NCBI GenBank assembly: GCA_964451305.1
Contig: CAYVHV010000002.1
Coordinates: 62,001-126,000, forward strand
Length of the DNA: 64,000 nucleotides
Source: SHLQ01 sp964451305
Lineage (GTDB): Bacteria; Actinomycetota; Acidimicrobiia; Acidimicrobiales; SHLQ01
Direction: 5' to 3'
Position numbers and translations under genes: made by a program. This document shows, in pieces, positions 8,068 through 16,592 of this stretch; the first letter of the stretch is position 1, and every line of letters begins with the position of its first letter. Under the pieces are notes generated by a model. The model was not told where the DNA came from and made no database searches. It saw only the letters and a program-made list of their open reading frames with translations.

Positions 8068-9489
8068 ATGACGTCGTCTGTCGATATCCGAAACACCGAA
8101 GGCATCGAACCTTCGGAACAACATTGGTCAACCCGATCGGTTTGGAGCCATGAACGGTTGGCGGTCGCCGTCGCCGCAATCGGAGTGCTCACCGCCTCAG
8201 CGGTGCCCGGGCTCGGCCTCGCAATAACCAGCGGGGCTGCGCTACTCGGAGTCGCTGCGGTTCTTCGGCACCAGCGAACCACCGCACGTTGGTGCCTCAC
8301 CGCGATGAGTCTCGTTCCGTGGCTTATTGTTCGAGACAACCGCTGGCTCGCTCTGACCATCGTTGCAACCGTGGCGTTGGTCGGAACCCTCGGTGCGATC
8401 GCTGGCGCGACCGGACGCTCGATCGACGACCTTTCTTTCGGCGCTCTCACGAGGCTTAACCGTCAGCGCCGGCAACCGCGAATTCGTCCGAGTGGTACAG
8501 ACATGTCAACGGGCGTCGTCCGGAGCGTTCTGATCGGAGTTGGGATTGCGCTTCCGGTGGTGATGGTTTTCTATCAGCTATTGGCGTCGGCCGATGCCGT
8601 ATTCAATAGCTGGATTGATCCATCGGTCCTGCCGAGGGTACGACTCATTTCGTTCGCTGTAGTCGCCCCATTGAGCCTGGGAGTGGCGCGGTTTGGTTCG
8701 AACGGATCATCGGACCTCGACGGTGCGAAACGAGAACGCTTCGGTGTCCTCGAGTCGACCATCGTCCTCGGCGCAGTCTCCGCGCTGTTCGCAGCGTTCA
8801 TTGCGGCCCGCCTCTCGACCATTGGCCAACCACTCGAGAACGCAGCCCTGCGCGGCGAAGTGCGAGAAGGCTTCTTCCAGCTTCTCTGGGTCGTTGCGTT
8901 GACGGTGGTGTTAGTCCTCGTGCTTCGAGCGGTGAGCGGTGAAAGCGTTCTCGACCCGCGGGTACGCCGCATCGGCCGGCTCGCGATCATCTTGGCGGCG
9001 GTCATCGATGTACTCGCCCTCATGCGAATCTCTCAGTACATCGACCAGACCTTTCATACGCCGCTGCGTTTTTGGTCGTTCGGCTTCGGCGTTTGGTTGC
9101 TCGCTGTGCTCGCACTTGCTGCGGTTCGTCTCGGTTCGTTTCGCTCGGAGACTCGATGGTTCACCGGAGCGTTGGTCACGACTTGGGTTGGATTCGTTCT
9201 GGTGGTGGCGATCGTCAATCCCGACGAGAGAATTGCTCGACACAACTTCGAGAACGCGACGTCGAGTCAGGTCGAATGGGTTGCGGTCAACAACCTGATC
9301 TCGCTTTCGGAGGACGCAACCCCGGTGATCGTTGAGAACATCGACGTCCTGCGACCAATGCCCAACGCTCGCTTTGAACGCATGGCGGCTCACCTGTGTG
9401 CAGCAGAGTCAGATGACTATCCCCGAGGTTTCAACCTCAGTCGTCGCAATGCTGGACAGGTGGTCGCGGAACTATGTAGCGCTGACTAG
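8068..9489 (+). CDS. DUF4173/DUF4153-like multi-pass membrane protein (copy 2)
   Basis: 473 aa, paralogous to the preceding protein: same helix pattern, the LLASADAVF segment matching LLASADEVF in copy 1, the GFFQLL segment (copy 1 GFFQLLAVAGL), and the C-terminal NPDERIARHNF motif. It lacks the Pro-rich N-terminal tail of copy 1. ATG 8068 lies two bases after the upstream stop, so translation is probably coupled. Two different subunits of one membrane assembly is a reasonable inference. No catalytic motif is visible. Confidence 0.72.
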   Translation: MTSSVDIRNTEGIEPSEQHWSTRSVWSHERLAVAVAAIGVLTASAVPGLGLAITSGAALLGVAAVLRHQRTTARWCLTAMSLVPWLIVRDNRWLALTIVATVALVGTLGAIAGATGRSIDDLSFGALTRLNRQRRQPRIRPSGTDMSTGVVRSVLIGVGIALPVVMVFYQLLASADAVFNSWIDPSVLPRVRLISFAVVAPLSLGVARFGSNGSSDLDGAKRERFGVLESTIVLGAVSALFAAFIAARLSTIGQPLENAALRGEVREGFFQLLWVVALTVVLVLVLRAVSGESVLDPRVRRIGRLAIILAAVIDVLALMRISQYIDQTFHTPLRFWSFGFGVWLLAVLALAAVRLGSFRSETRWFTGALVTTWVGFVLVVAIVNPDERIARHNFENATSSQVEWVAVNNLISLSEDATPVIVENIDVLRPMPNARFERMAAHLCAAESDDYPRGFNLSRRNAGQVVAELCSAD

Positions 9490-9527
9490 GAGCCGCTGAC
9501 GCTCTGAGGTCGCTAGTCTCGACCCCC

Positions 9528-10511
9528 ATGAAACGAGTGTTCAGCGGCATCCAACCATCGGGCGAACTTCATCTGGGCAACCTGCTCGGCGCGCTCATCA
9601 ATTGGGAGCGACTTCAAGACGATCACGACGCGCTCTACTGCGTCGTCGATCTCCATGCGCTCACGCTCCCGCAGCCTCCAGAGGTTCTGCGGCAAAACAC
9701 GATCAGCATCGCCCAACTGCTTATGGCGGTCGGGATCGATCCAGAACGTTCGATCCTCTTCGTGCAGAGTCAAGTGCCACAGCATCCTCAGCTCGCATGG
9801 TTGATGGAGTGCACCGTGAGCTACGGCGAGCTCAGTCGTATGACTGCATTCAAGGACAAGTCGAATCGCGACTCGACAAAGTTTGTGTCCGCTGGCCTCT
9901 TTACATACCCAGCGCTGCAAGCGGCGGACATCTTGTTGTACGACACCGACATCGTTCCCGTCGGCGACGATCAGCGTCAACACATCGAGATCACTCGAGA
10001 TATTGCTGAGCGGTTCAACTCGCGATTCGGTGAGACCTTCATCGTTCCCGAACATCGCATCCCGCCCGCTGGTGCACGGGTGATGGATCTTCAGCATCCC
10101 GATCGGAAGATGTCGAAATCAGAGGGCGAGAGCCCGGGCACGATCTGGGTGCTCGAGGACGAAAAGAAGATCGAGAAGAAGTTCAAGCGGGCGGTGACCG
10201 ACAGCGACGGCGACGTTCGTTTCGACATCGACGAGAAGCCAGGCGTGTCGAACCTGCTCTCAATTCTTGGTGCGGCCACCGGCGAAGATCCCGAAGCGCT
10301 CGCCGATAACTACACGCAGTACGGCCCGCTGAAGGGAGATACCGCCGAGGCGGTCATCGAACTTCTTCGGCCAATTCAGGCGCGGTACGCGGAGCTTCAA
10401 GACGATCCGGCCGAGACCGAACGGTTGCTGAACATCGGTGCGGAGAAGGCTCAGGTGATCGCCGAAGAGGTGCTCGCCCGAGCGAAGAAGAACATCGGGC
10501 TGTTGCCCTAA
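9528..10511 (+). CDS. trpS: Tryptophanyl-tRNA synthetase
   Basis: 327 aa class I aminoacyl-tRNA synthetase of bacterial TrpRS length. It shows GIQPSGELHLGN (the HIGH motif as HLGN, residues 7-18) and the KMSKS signature at about 194-198. The AMP/Trp-binding region VGDDQRQHIE (145-154) is also present. It charges tRNA-Trp in the cytoplasm. The stop overlaps by four bases the stop of the convergent rRNA/tRNA methyltransferase gene. Confidence 0.97.
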   Translation: MKRVFSGIQPSGELHLGNLLGALINWERLQDDHDALYCVVDLHALTLPQPPEVLRQNTISIAQLLMAVGIDPERSILFVQSQVPQHPQLAWLMECTVSYGELSRMTAFKDKSNRDSTKFVSAGLFTYPALQAADILLYDTDIVPVGDDQRQHIEITRDIAERFNSRFGETFIVPEHRIPPAGARVMDLQHPDRKMSKSEGESPGTIWVLEDEKKIEKKFKRAVTDSDGDVRFDIDEKPGVSNLLSILGAATGEDPEALADNYTQYGPLKGDTAEAVIELLRPIQARYAELQDDPAETERLLNIGAEKAQVIAEEVLARAKKNIGLLP

Positions 10512-11299
10512 CGTCTGATCGAGTAGAACGCGATCGCAGCAGCGTTCGCGACGTTGAGGGAATCGACGTCGTTGCTCATCGAAATTCGTGCTCGCACGTT
10601 CGAGGCCCGCATCGCGCCTTCGGTGAGGCCAGGGCCTTCTGCACCCAGGATCACCGCGACCTTCTGGCTGCCGTCGATCGAAATTTCGGAAAGCTCGGTG
10701 TCTCCCGACGGGGTGAGCGCAATGGTCGAAATGTTGTGGGCGTGAAGCGTCTCGAGGCTTTCGTCAAGTGGTCCGATGCGGGCGTGAGGTAGCGAGAAGA
10801 CCTGCCCCATCGATGCTCGAATGGCGCGACGATAGAGCGGGTCTGAGCAACTCGGGTCGAGTAACACCGCGTCGATGCCGAGCGCGGCCGCATTGCGCAT
10901 GATCACACCCATGTTGTTCGGGTTGTTCGTGTTTTCAAGTACAGCGAAGGACGAGCACGTGCTGAGAAGTTCGTCCGCATTGATCGGCGCGGGTCGACCG
11001 AACTGCGCAATTGGATCTCGCAACTGTGGCCGCCCAGTGATCTCTGTGAGCACGTCGTCGCTCGCCCGAAAGACGTCGACCTCGTCCCACGACGGAGGCA
11101 GCGGTTTGCTGCGGCGAGCAGAGACCAAGACCGACATCAGGGACTGCCCGTGAGACTGAGCCCGTTCGATGACGAGGTCGCCCTCGGCGATGAACGAACC
11201 ATGAGCGTCGCCGCCCGGTTGCTCTCGCACCTTGCGTGCTTCCTGATCTCGAAGCCCCATGAAGATCGCTACTCTCGGGTCCGTTGGGTCGTCGATCAT
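10508..11299 (-). CDS. SpoU/TrmH-family RNA 2'-O-methyltransferase
   Basis: 263 aa from ATG 11299 with GGAG just upstream; a longer frame reaching 11506 has no support. The SPOUT knot motifs are clear: NTNNPNNMGVIMRNAAALG (motif 1), VILGAEGPGLTE (motif 2) and ISMSNDVDSLNVANAAAIA (motif 3). The N-terminal substrate-binding domain includes GSFIAEGDLVIERA. It methylates a ribose in tRNA or 23S rRNA using SAM; the exact nucleotide cannot be assigned. Divergent from the ornithine cyclodeaminase-like gene (87 bases between starts), convergent with trpS. Confidence 0.9.
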   Translation of the reverse strand: MIDDPTDPRVAIFMGLRDQEARKVREQPGGDAHGSFIAEGDLVIERAQSHGQSLMSVLVSARRSKPLPPSWDEVDVFRASDDVLTEITGRPQLRDPIAQFGRPAPINADELLSTCSSFAVLENTNNPNNMGVIMRNAAALGIDAVLLDPSCSDPLYRRAIRASMGQVFSLPHARIGPLDESLETLHAHNISTIALTPSGDTELSEISIDGSQKVAVILGAEGPGLTEGAMRASNVRARISMSNDVDSLNVANAAAIAFYSIRR

Positions 11300-11374
11300 C
11301 GTCTCCACAGGGAGAAGGGTAGAAGCCAGCCGCGTAGGGCCAAAGGACCAAGGCGCTGCGATGTTCGTGACACG

Positions 11375-11380
11375 TACTCT
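11375..11380 (+). promoter_or_regulatory. -10 hexamer for leaderless OCD-family gene
   Basis: TACTCT lies exactly six bases before GTG 11387, and there is no ribosome site. This supports GTG 11387 as the start of the ornithine cyclodeaminase-like protein rather than the open frame from 11150. Confidence 0.45.
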
Positions 11381-11386
11381 TGGGTC

Positions 11387-12508
11387 GTGAGCGGAAACTC
11401 GAACCGTGGTCACGAATTGTCGACGCTTATCCTCGACATCGATGACCTGGCAACGGTCCTCGACGACGTCGGTCTCGACGCGTTCATGGACGAGCTGATC
11501 GGGCAAATGCGGTCAGATATCCGTGGCTTCGATCCTGCACAGGTGCAGAGCCAGGTCCGGTCTGGGTTCGCCTACGACACCCCTGAACAGGGGATGATCG
11601 AATGGATGCCAACGATGACTCGTGGCGATGTCGTCACGGTCAAGACGGTTGGCTACCACCCGTTGAATCCGAAACGGCGATCGATCCCAAGCGTGCTCGC
11701 AACGACAGCGTTGTACGACACCAACAGCGGCGGGCTCGTAGCCCTCACCGAAGCAACGTTGCTAACCGCAATCCGAACGGGAGCGGCATCAGCGGTCATT
11801 ACCGAAGCGGTGACGCATGATCGTCCAATCACCCTCGGAGTTGTCGGCTGTGGCGCTCAAGCGGTCACACAGGTTCACGCCATTAGTCGGGTTCGCCAGA
11901 TCGCATCGCTCGTCGTTACCGATGTCGATCTCGGGATCGCCCGAACGCTCGACGCCCGCTTGCCGAACGGACTACCAGTTCCGCAGATCTATGAGCGAGG
12001 TTCGTTCGAGCGCATGATCGAAACGGTGGACGTGTTGGTGACGGCAACGTCGGTCGACATCGGAAAAGGGCCAGTAGTTGACCTGACCCATGCACCGTCG
12101 CACCTTCATATCAACGCCGTTGGCTCGGACTTCCCTGGAAAGACCGAGTTGCCCCTCGACTACCTGCGGCGGTCTGTCGTAATTGCAGATCACGTGGCGC
12201 AGTGTCTTATAGAAGGGGAGTCGCAGCGACTCGACCCGAGCGAACTCGGTCCGGACATGGTCGAGGTTTTGGCGCGGGATTGGAGCCCCCTCAAAAGCCA
12301 ACAGACGGTCTTTGATTCGACCGGTTGGGCCTATGAGGACCTCATTGTCGCAACCCAGTTTCTCGCCCACGCAATGCGACTTCAACTGGGGACTGTCACC
12401 ACGCTCCAGAGGACTCCTATCGATCCCTACGATCCGTACGAGGTAACTCGGGTCAGCGCTGAGCGTCGATCAGACGGAAGGTTGGCTTCTCCTCACGATC
12501 CAGCGTGA
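11387..12508 (+). CDS. Ornithine cyclodeaminase/mu-crystallin family protein
   Basis: 373 aa from GTG 11387. Family features are the substrate-side region (MPTMTRGDVVTVKTVGYHP, about residues 75-93), ALTEATLLTAIRTGAASA (about 115-132) and the NAD-binding turn GVVGCGAQAVTQ (about 148-159). Members deaminate ornithine to proline, reduce cyclic ketimines, or act as alanine dehydrogenases. Which applies is not clear, and the protein is longer than the usual 310-350 aa because of an extended N-terminus. The 3' end overlaps the convergent GH1-like gene by 56 bases. Confidence 0.82.
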   Translation: MSGNSNRGHELSTLILDIDDLATVLDDVGLDAFMDELIGQMRSDIRGFDPAQVQSQVRSGFAYDTPEQGMIEWMPTMTRGDVVTVKTVGYHPLNPKRRSIPSVLATTALYDTNSGGLVALTEATLLTAIRTGAASAVITEAVTHDRPITLGVVGCGAQAVTQVHAISRVRQIASLVVTDVDLGIARTLDARLPNGLPVPQIYERGSFERMIETVDVLVTATSVDIGKGPVVDLTHAPSHLHINAVGSDFPGKTELPLDYLRRSVVIADHVAQCLIEGESQRLDPSELGPDMVEVLARDWSPLKSQQTVFDSTGWAYEDLIVATQFLAHAMRLQLGTVTTLQRTPIDPYDPYEVTRVSAERRSDGRLASPHDPA

Positions 12509-13634
12509 ACAGGCCACCGGTCTCCCATCTACCGGTCGTTGGGTCATAGCCGTCCGATAGCGGTTCGAGCATGACGCCTCGAATCGGCAGTCCGTCGTCG
12601 AGCGTCTGGCCAACCTGAACGAGCTGCGACTCGATCACTCCCATCTGCGACGTCTCGTCGCCACGGCCCCCGCCGAATCCGCCGACGATGAGGTCATGTT
12701 TGGGTAGCAGTTCACTCGTCCGGTGGAGGGTTTCGAGAAGACTGTCTGTGGTGTGTTCTTCGCCGGTGGTCAATCGTCCTTCAGCTCCGGCGACGACCAC
12801 GCCCGATGACCCGATGATCAGATAGTCGAAGGCATCGGCGGTGTGAGGCTGTTGGCGTCGCGCTCTACCAGGCCATTCCAGTTCGCCGTCACGAATGGCA
12901 TAAATCCAACTACTCCAGAGAACGTCGTCCCAGAACGCTCGCTCGTCGTCACAGCGGTTGCCCTGCGCATCGATGCCCGCACGCACGATCGGAGGTCGAA
13001 AGATGCCGGCTACGGGTGTATCGCCCGCTCGCAAAATCCGATGCGATTCGAAGGTGGCGTCTAGTGCTCCTACCAGTGCATCGATCAGCGCGCCATTGTC
13101 GGTTGGGAGCGAGTGTTTGCCCGGAGGGTGCGTCCCGAGGTGATATCCGCGGACTGCCCAACCAAGCGGGTCATCCACTGGTGCCCAGAGGTGTGTGAGC
13201 GGGTCGAAGCGTTCCGCCATCGCCTCGATATGACGGCTCCAATGAAGCGAAGGGCCGTTTGTCGTTGCGAATCCGTCGGTGTCTTCGGAGAACCATCCGG
13301 GCAGGGACCCGTGATGCAACGTGGTCCATACCGCCAAGTTTCGTTCGTTCGCAGCGTGGTAGATCTCCTCGAGGCGTTCGAGCGCCCCGTGATCTGCTCG
13401 CCCAGGGAATGGTTCGACTCGTGCCCAGTCGATCGTGAGTCGGACCGCGGTCAGTTTGTGCTCGACGAGCATGTCGAAGTGTTCGGCGAACGTCGTCGAG
13501 AAGTTATTGCCATCGAGCGAGGATTCAGCAAATCCGAGTGCTTCCCACCGCGAGTGATCCGAACGCGGAGCAGCGCCACAGGCAGTTGTGGGATGGTCGC
13601 TCGACGCCCAGATAAGTTCGTGCTCTTTCACCAA
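12453..13634 (-). CDS. GH1-like protein lacking catalytic glutamates
   Basis: 393 aa, short for glycoside hydrolase family 1 (usually about 450). Fold landmarks are present: IDWARVEPFPG, TTLHHGSLPGWF, RFDPLTHLWAPVDDP, GYHLGTHPPG and a C-terminal GGLFTLDREEKPTFR. In active enzymes the acid/base Glu is in an NEP motif and the nucleophile in ENG. Here the aligned positions read DDP and GGF, so the acid/base is Asp and the nucleophile is lost. I infer a binding or structural role, not hydrolysis. Start is TTG 13634 or GTG 13631; neither has a clear ribosome site. Confidence 0.75.
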   Translation of the reverse strand: MVKEHELIWASSDHPTTACGAAPRSDHSRWEALGFAESSLDGNNFSTTFAEHFDMLVEHKLTAVRLTIDWARVEPFPGRADHGALERLEEIYHAANERNLAVWTTLHHGSLPGWFSEDTDGFATTNGPSLHWSRHIEAMAERFDPLTHLWAPVDDPLGWAVRGYHLGTHPPGKHSLPTDNGALIDALVGALDATFESHRILRAGDTPVAGIFRPPIVRAGIDAQGNRCDDERAFWDDVLWSSWIYAIRDGELEWPGRARRQQPHTADAFDYLIIGSSGVVVAGAEGRLTTGEEHTTDSLLETLHRTSELLPKHDLIVGGFGGGRGDETSQMGVIESQLVQVGQTLDDGLPIRGVMLEPLSDGYDPTTGRWETGGLFTLDREEKPTFRLIDAQR

Positions 13635-13693
13635 AGTAATTTGCCGGGGATAAAGTCCGCGCGACGAAACGGTTCTGCCGTGCGTCAGGATGA

Positions 13694-14373
13694 GTGAAGA
13701 TTTCTACCACATGGGCGAACTGCATGAATGAGAACGATCCGGTCGAAGGAAACGACGACGACGAAGGAACCACCGACGGGCTATTGGCAGGTGGCGCCGC
13801 CGCAGCTGGCGGCGCTGCTGGTCTCGCCAAAGGTCTAATGGGCAAAGCAAAGGGCGCAGCCGATGCTGCGAAGGATGCTGCCGCGAACGCGAAGGATGCG
13901 GCTACTGGCGCAGCTGATGGTGCCAAGGGTGCTGTTTCTGGTGCGAAGGATGCGGCTGCTGGTGCAGCTGGCGGCGTGACCGGTGGTGTTGCTGGCGCTG
14001 CTGATGCGGCGAAGGGCGCGGCTGCTGGTGCAGCCGATAGTGCCAAGGGTGCTGTAACAGGTGCTGCTGGTGGCGTGGCCGGTGCTGCTGGAGGTGTCGT
14101 CGCAGGCGGCGCTGCCGCGAGCGCGGCTGCCAAGGGCGCTGCTGGGAACGCAAAGGACGCGGCTGCTGGTGCAGCTGGCGGCGTGACCGGTGCTGTTTCT
14201 GGTGCGAAGGATGCGGCTGCTGGCGCAGCTGATGGTGCCAAGGGTGCTGTTTCTGGTGCGAAGGATGCGGCTGCTGGTGCAGCTGGCGGCGTGACCGGTG
14301 CTGTTTCTGGTGCGAAGAACGCGGCTGCTGGTGCAGCTGGCGGCGTGACCGGTGCTGTTTCTGGTGCGAAGGA
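13694..14373 (+). CDS. Envelope repeat protein, N-terminal part (interrupted by assembly gap)
   Basis: This is the 5' part of the large envelope protein; the 3' part is 14474-16089. The start is GTG 13694, or more conventionally ATG 13724 (MNENDPVEGNDDDEG). After a short acidic head and a hydrophobic Ala/Gly stretch, residues from about 50 onward are a low-complexity array with 18-residue periodicity, typically GAKDAAAGAAGGVTGAVS or GAKDAAAGAADGAKGAVS. Ala/Lys/Asp-rich repeats of this kind resemble LEA-like or amphipathic-helix repeats, but that is only composition. Because the frames on the two sides of the gap do not match across 100 bases, the true gap must be 3n+2 bases long. Confidence 0.7.
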
Positions 14374-14530
14374 NNNNNNNNNNNNNNNNNNNNNNNNNNN
14401 NNNNNNNNNNNNNNNNNNNNNNNNNNNNNNNNNNNNNNNNNNNNNNNNNNNNNNNNNNNNNNNNNNNNNNNNNCTGCTGGTGGCGTGGCCGGTGCTGCTG
14501 GAGGTGTCGTCGCAGGCGGCGCTGCCGCAG
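13826..14530 (+). repeat. 54-bp coding repeats (18-aa Ala/Gly/Lys units)
   Basis: Near-identical 54-bp units, many beginning GGTGCGAAGGATGCGGCTGC, run from about 13930 to the gap. A 55-bp block at 14064-14118 is repeated exactly at 14474-14528, immediately after the gap. Such long exact repeats explain why assembly broke here. Copy number may differ from what is shown. Confidence 0.85.
14374..14473. other. Assembly gap (100 N)
   Basis: Exactly 100 N, the usual placeholder for a scaffold gap of unknown length. It lies inside the 54-bp repeat array of one gene. Confidence 0.98.
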
Positions 14531-16089
14531 GTGCTGCAGTCGCTGGCGCGGCGAGCGGCGCAACCGAAGATGCTGGTGGCGTGCAGGACGCAGCCGCTGG
14601 TGTAGCAGGAGGTACCCAAGACGGTGCTGTGATCGCTGGTGGAACCGCAGCTGCGGCTGTAGCTGGCGGTGGCGCTGGAATTGCTGGCGGTGCCGGCGGC
14701 TCTGGCGGATCCGGTGGCGGCAGTGGTGGTGGAGGCGGAAATGACGATGACGATGACGACAAGTTGATCGCGGCGGCAGCGGTGTCTGGTGACAACCAAA
14801 TTGTCATCCTCGGACTTCTCGTAGCTGCGTTCTTGCTCTTCGGTGGCGCAATCCTTGCCTTCTTCGGCTTTGGTGGCGACGGCGATGTCTCCGAAGTCGT
14901 TGCTCTCGAAGATGTCGAAGACGTCGAGGCGCTCGCCGAAGCGAACCCGCAGTGCGGAGCTGTACTCGCAGCGCTCGCTGGGGACGAATCGCTCGAATCG
15001 GAGAGTTTCGAGAACGTTCGTTGCACCAGTGATGAGGAAGGCCAGATCGCCCTGAGCGGAGAGGTCGAGAGCGACGCTGTTCGCGCTTCGATTCTCGCAA
15101 CGGCCGGTGGCGTCCTCGTTGGAGGAAACGAGCTGCTCGTCGACGGCGAAGAAGTAACCGTCCCTGAAGTTGAAGAAGTTGAGGAAGTAGAAGAGGTCGC
15201 TGCTGCAGAGACTCCTACGACGACCGAGGCTCCCGAAACGACAACGACTGAAGCTCCAGAAACCACGACGACCGAGGCTCCAGAAACCACGACGACTGCT
15301 GCTCCGGTTCCGGAAGCATTCACCATGTGGGATGCGCTCAACGGTTCGGGTGAAGCTGTTCAGTTCGCTGTCATCGGTGGCGCTCTTGGTCTCCAGGACG
15401 ATCTTGAAACCCTTGAGCTCGACGATGGCACGCCGGTTATGCGAACGCTGTTCGCTCCATCTGACGCTGCGCTCCAAGAGCTTGGTCCGGAAGCGATCGG
15501 CGCCCTCTCGGCCGATCCCGAAGGTGCTGCGGCACTCGTTGGATACCACTTCCTTGAGGAGACGCTCACCGCTGAGGACCTTGTTGCCCTCGACGGCCAG
15601 CAGGTCACGACACGGACGCAGCTTCCGCTGAATGTCACGGTTGTCGACGGCGAGGTTGTACTCAACGGAGTCGCAACGGTGGTAAGCACGGACTTCACCG
15701 CAGACAACGGCATTGTCCACATCGTGGACATGGTGCTTCAGCCTCCGACGCTCAACGATGTGCTCGACCTCGACAACATCGAGTTCGATCCCGCACAGGC
15801 GACGATCACCGCCGCTGGTCAGACGACGCTTGGTCGGGCTGTGGAGTTCTTCACGGCGAACCCGACGGTCAACGCCACCATTGAGGGTCATACCGACAGC
15901 GATGGCAGCGACGAGCTAAACGACGGTCTCAGCCAGGCACGTGCCGATGCTGTGCGCCAGTTCCTGATCGACGCTGGTCTCGATGGTGATCGCTTCACCG
16001 CAGTCGGCTTCGGTGAGAACCAACTGATCCTCGTCGACGGTGTCGAGGACAAGGAAGCATCTCGTCGAATCGAGTTTGTTGTCAACTAG
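14474..16089 (+). CDS. Envelope repeat protein, C-terminal part: TM, BON-like, FAS1 and OmpA domains
   Basis: The reading frame enters at base 14476. Order of parts: end of the Ala/Gly repeats; a Gly-rich then Asp-rich hinge (DDDDDD near 14745-14762); one membrane helix (about 14793-14870); a region with two Cys resembling a BON domain (about 14890-15170); a Thr/Glu/Pro linker of TTTEAPE repeats (about 15205-15305); a fasciclin (FAS1) domain with FAPSDAAL and DNGIVHIVDMVL (about 15320-15750); and an OmpA-like peptidoglycan-binding domain with IEGHTDSDGS, LSQARADAV and RRIEFVV (about 15760-16086). M. tuberculosis ArfA also pairs BON with OmpA. Topology implies cytoplasmic repeats and a wall-bound exterior. 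A strong terminator follows. Confidence 0.85.
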
Positions 16090-16117
16090 TTCTGAAGAGG
16101 TAGTGCTATAGAGCAGA

Positions 16118-16158
16118 GGGGCTCCGTGCGAATCGCACGGAGCCCCTTCTTCATTTTT
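16118..16158 (+). terminator. Rho-independent terminator after envelope repeat gene
   Basis: Bases 16118-16130 pair perfectly with 16134-16146 (13 bp, AAT loop), followed by a T-rich tract ending in TTTTT. It begins 29 bases after the stop codon of the OmpA-domain gene and is also close to the end of the convergent zinc-ribbon gene. Confidence 0.9.
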
Positions 16159-16194
16159 GGTTCGAGCGTTTTTCGTGTCGGTCGCGGTGAGAAT

Positions 16195-16461
16195 TCAGTG
16201 GTCTGGCATTGGGAGCGGACAAACCGCCATCTCGCGTGAGTTGCAATGCCGACACGTCGTCTCCACCAGCTTGGCGAGGAACGACGATCCCCAAAACGAC
16301 GACAACTTGAGTTCGCCGCATTCCAAGCATCCTCGGACCCAGACGATCGTCGTCGTTCGCTCGGCTTCGTCTCGTGAATTCGCCGGAGGTACTGGGCACA
16401 GGCTTCGAAGGTGCCTGCGGCGAGTCGTTTCGATCGTTTGGGGGTGAAGTTGCGCGGTCAT
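16195..16461 (-). CDS. Small zinc-ribbon-like protein of unknown function
   Basis: 88 aa, starting at ATG 16461 with AAAGGA six bases upstream. Two CxxC knuckles (CLEC and CRHC, about 29 residues apart) plus further Cys residues suggest a zinc ribbon. No further domain is recognisable. Codon use looks like the neighbouring genes. It is divergent from the VWA gene and convergent with the envelope repeat gene. Assignment as a real gene rests on the ribosome site and the paired CxxC motifs. Confidence 0.55.
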   Translation of the reverse strand: MTAQLHPQTIETTRRRHLRSLCPVPPANSRDEAERTTTIVWVRGCLECGELKLSSFWGSSFLAKLVETTCRHCNSREMAVCPLPMPDH

Positions 16462-16580
16462 TGCGGTCCTTTAACTAGGGAGGTTTATAGGTAGTATTAA
16501 GTATGCTTAACAGAACTCAAGATCGCAAGGCTTCGATGGTCGACCTGATGCCCGCCGCTCCTGTGGACGGTGCGACGGGG

Positions 16581-16586
16581 TACAGT
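16581..16586 (+). promoter_or_regulatory. -10 hexamer for leaderless VWA gene
   Basis: TACAGT is followed by six bases and ATG 16593. This supports a start at 16593 over the upstream ATG 16503, where the nearest purine-rich site (GGGAGG, 16478-16483) is too far away to serve. Confidence 0.45.
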
Positions 16587-16592
16587 CCGGGA

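Noticed and set aside
8911..9393. Minus-strand open frames inside the DUF4173-like genes
   Set aside because: They are shadows of a GC-rich coding strand with charged, low-information translations.
13826..14530. Repeat array as a CRISPR locus
   Set aside because: The units are in frame, translate to an 18-residue period, and have no spacers.
13525..15891. Very long minus-strand open frame across the repeat gene
   Set aside because: It is the mirror of the Ala/Gly repeat array and runs through the N gap. The plus strand carries recognisable FAS1 and OmpA domains, a terminator and normal codon use.
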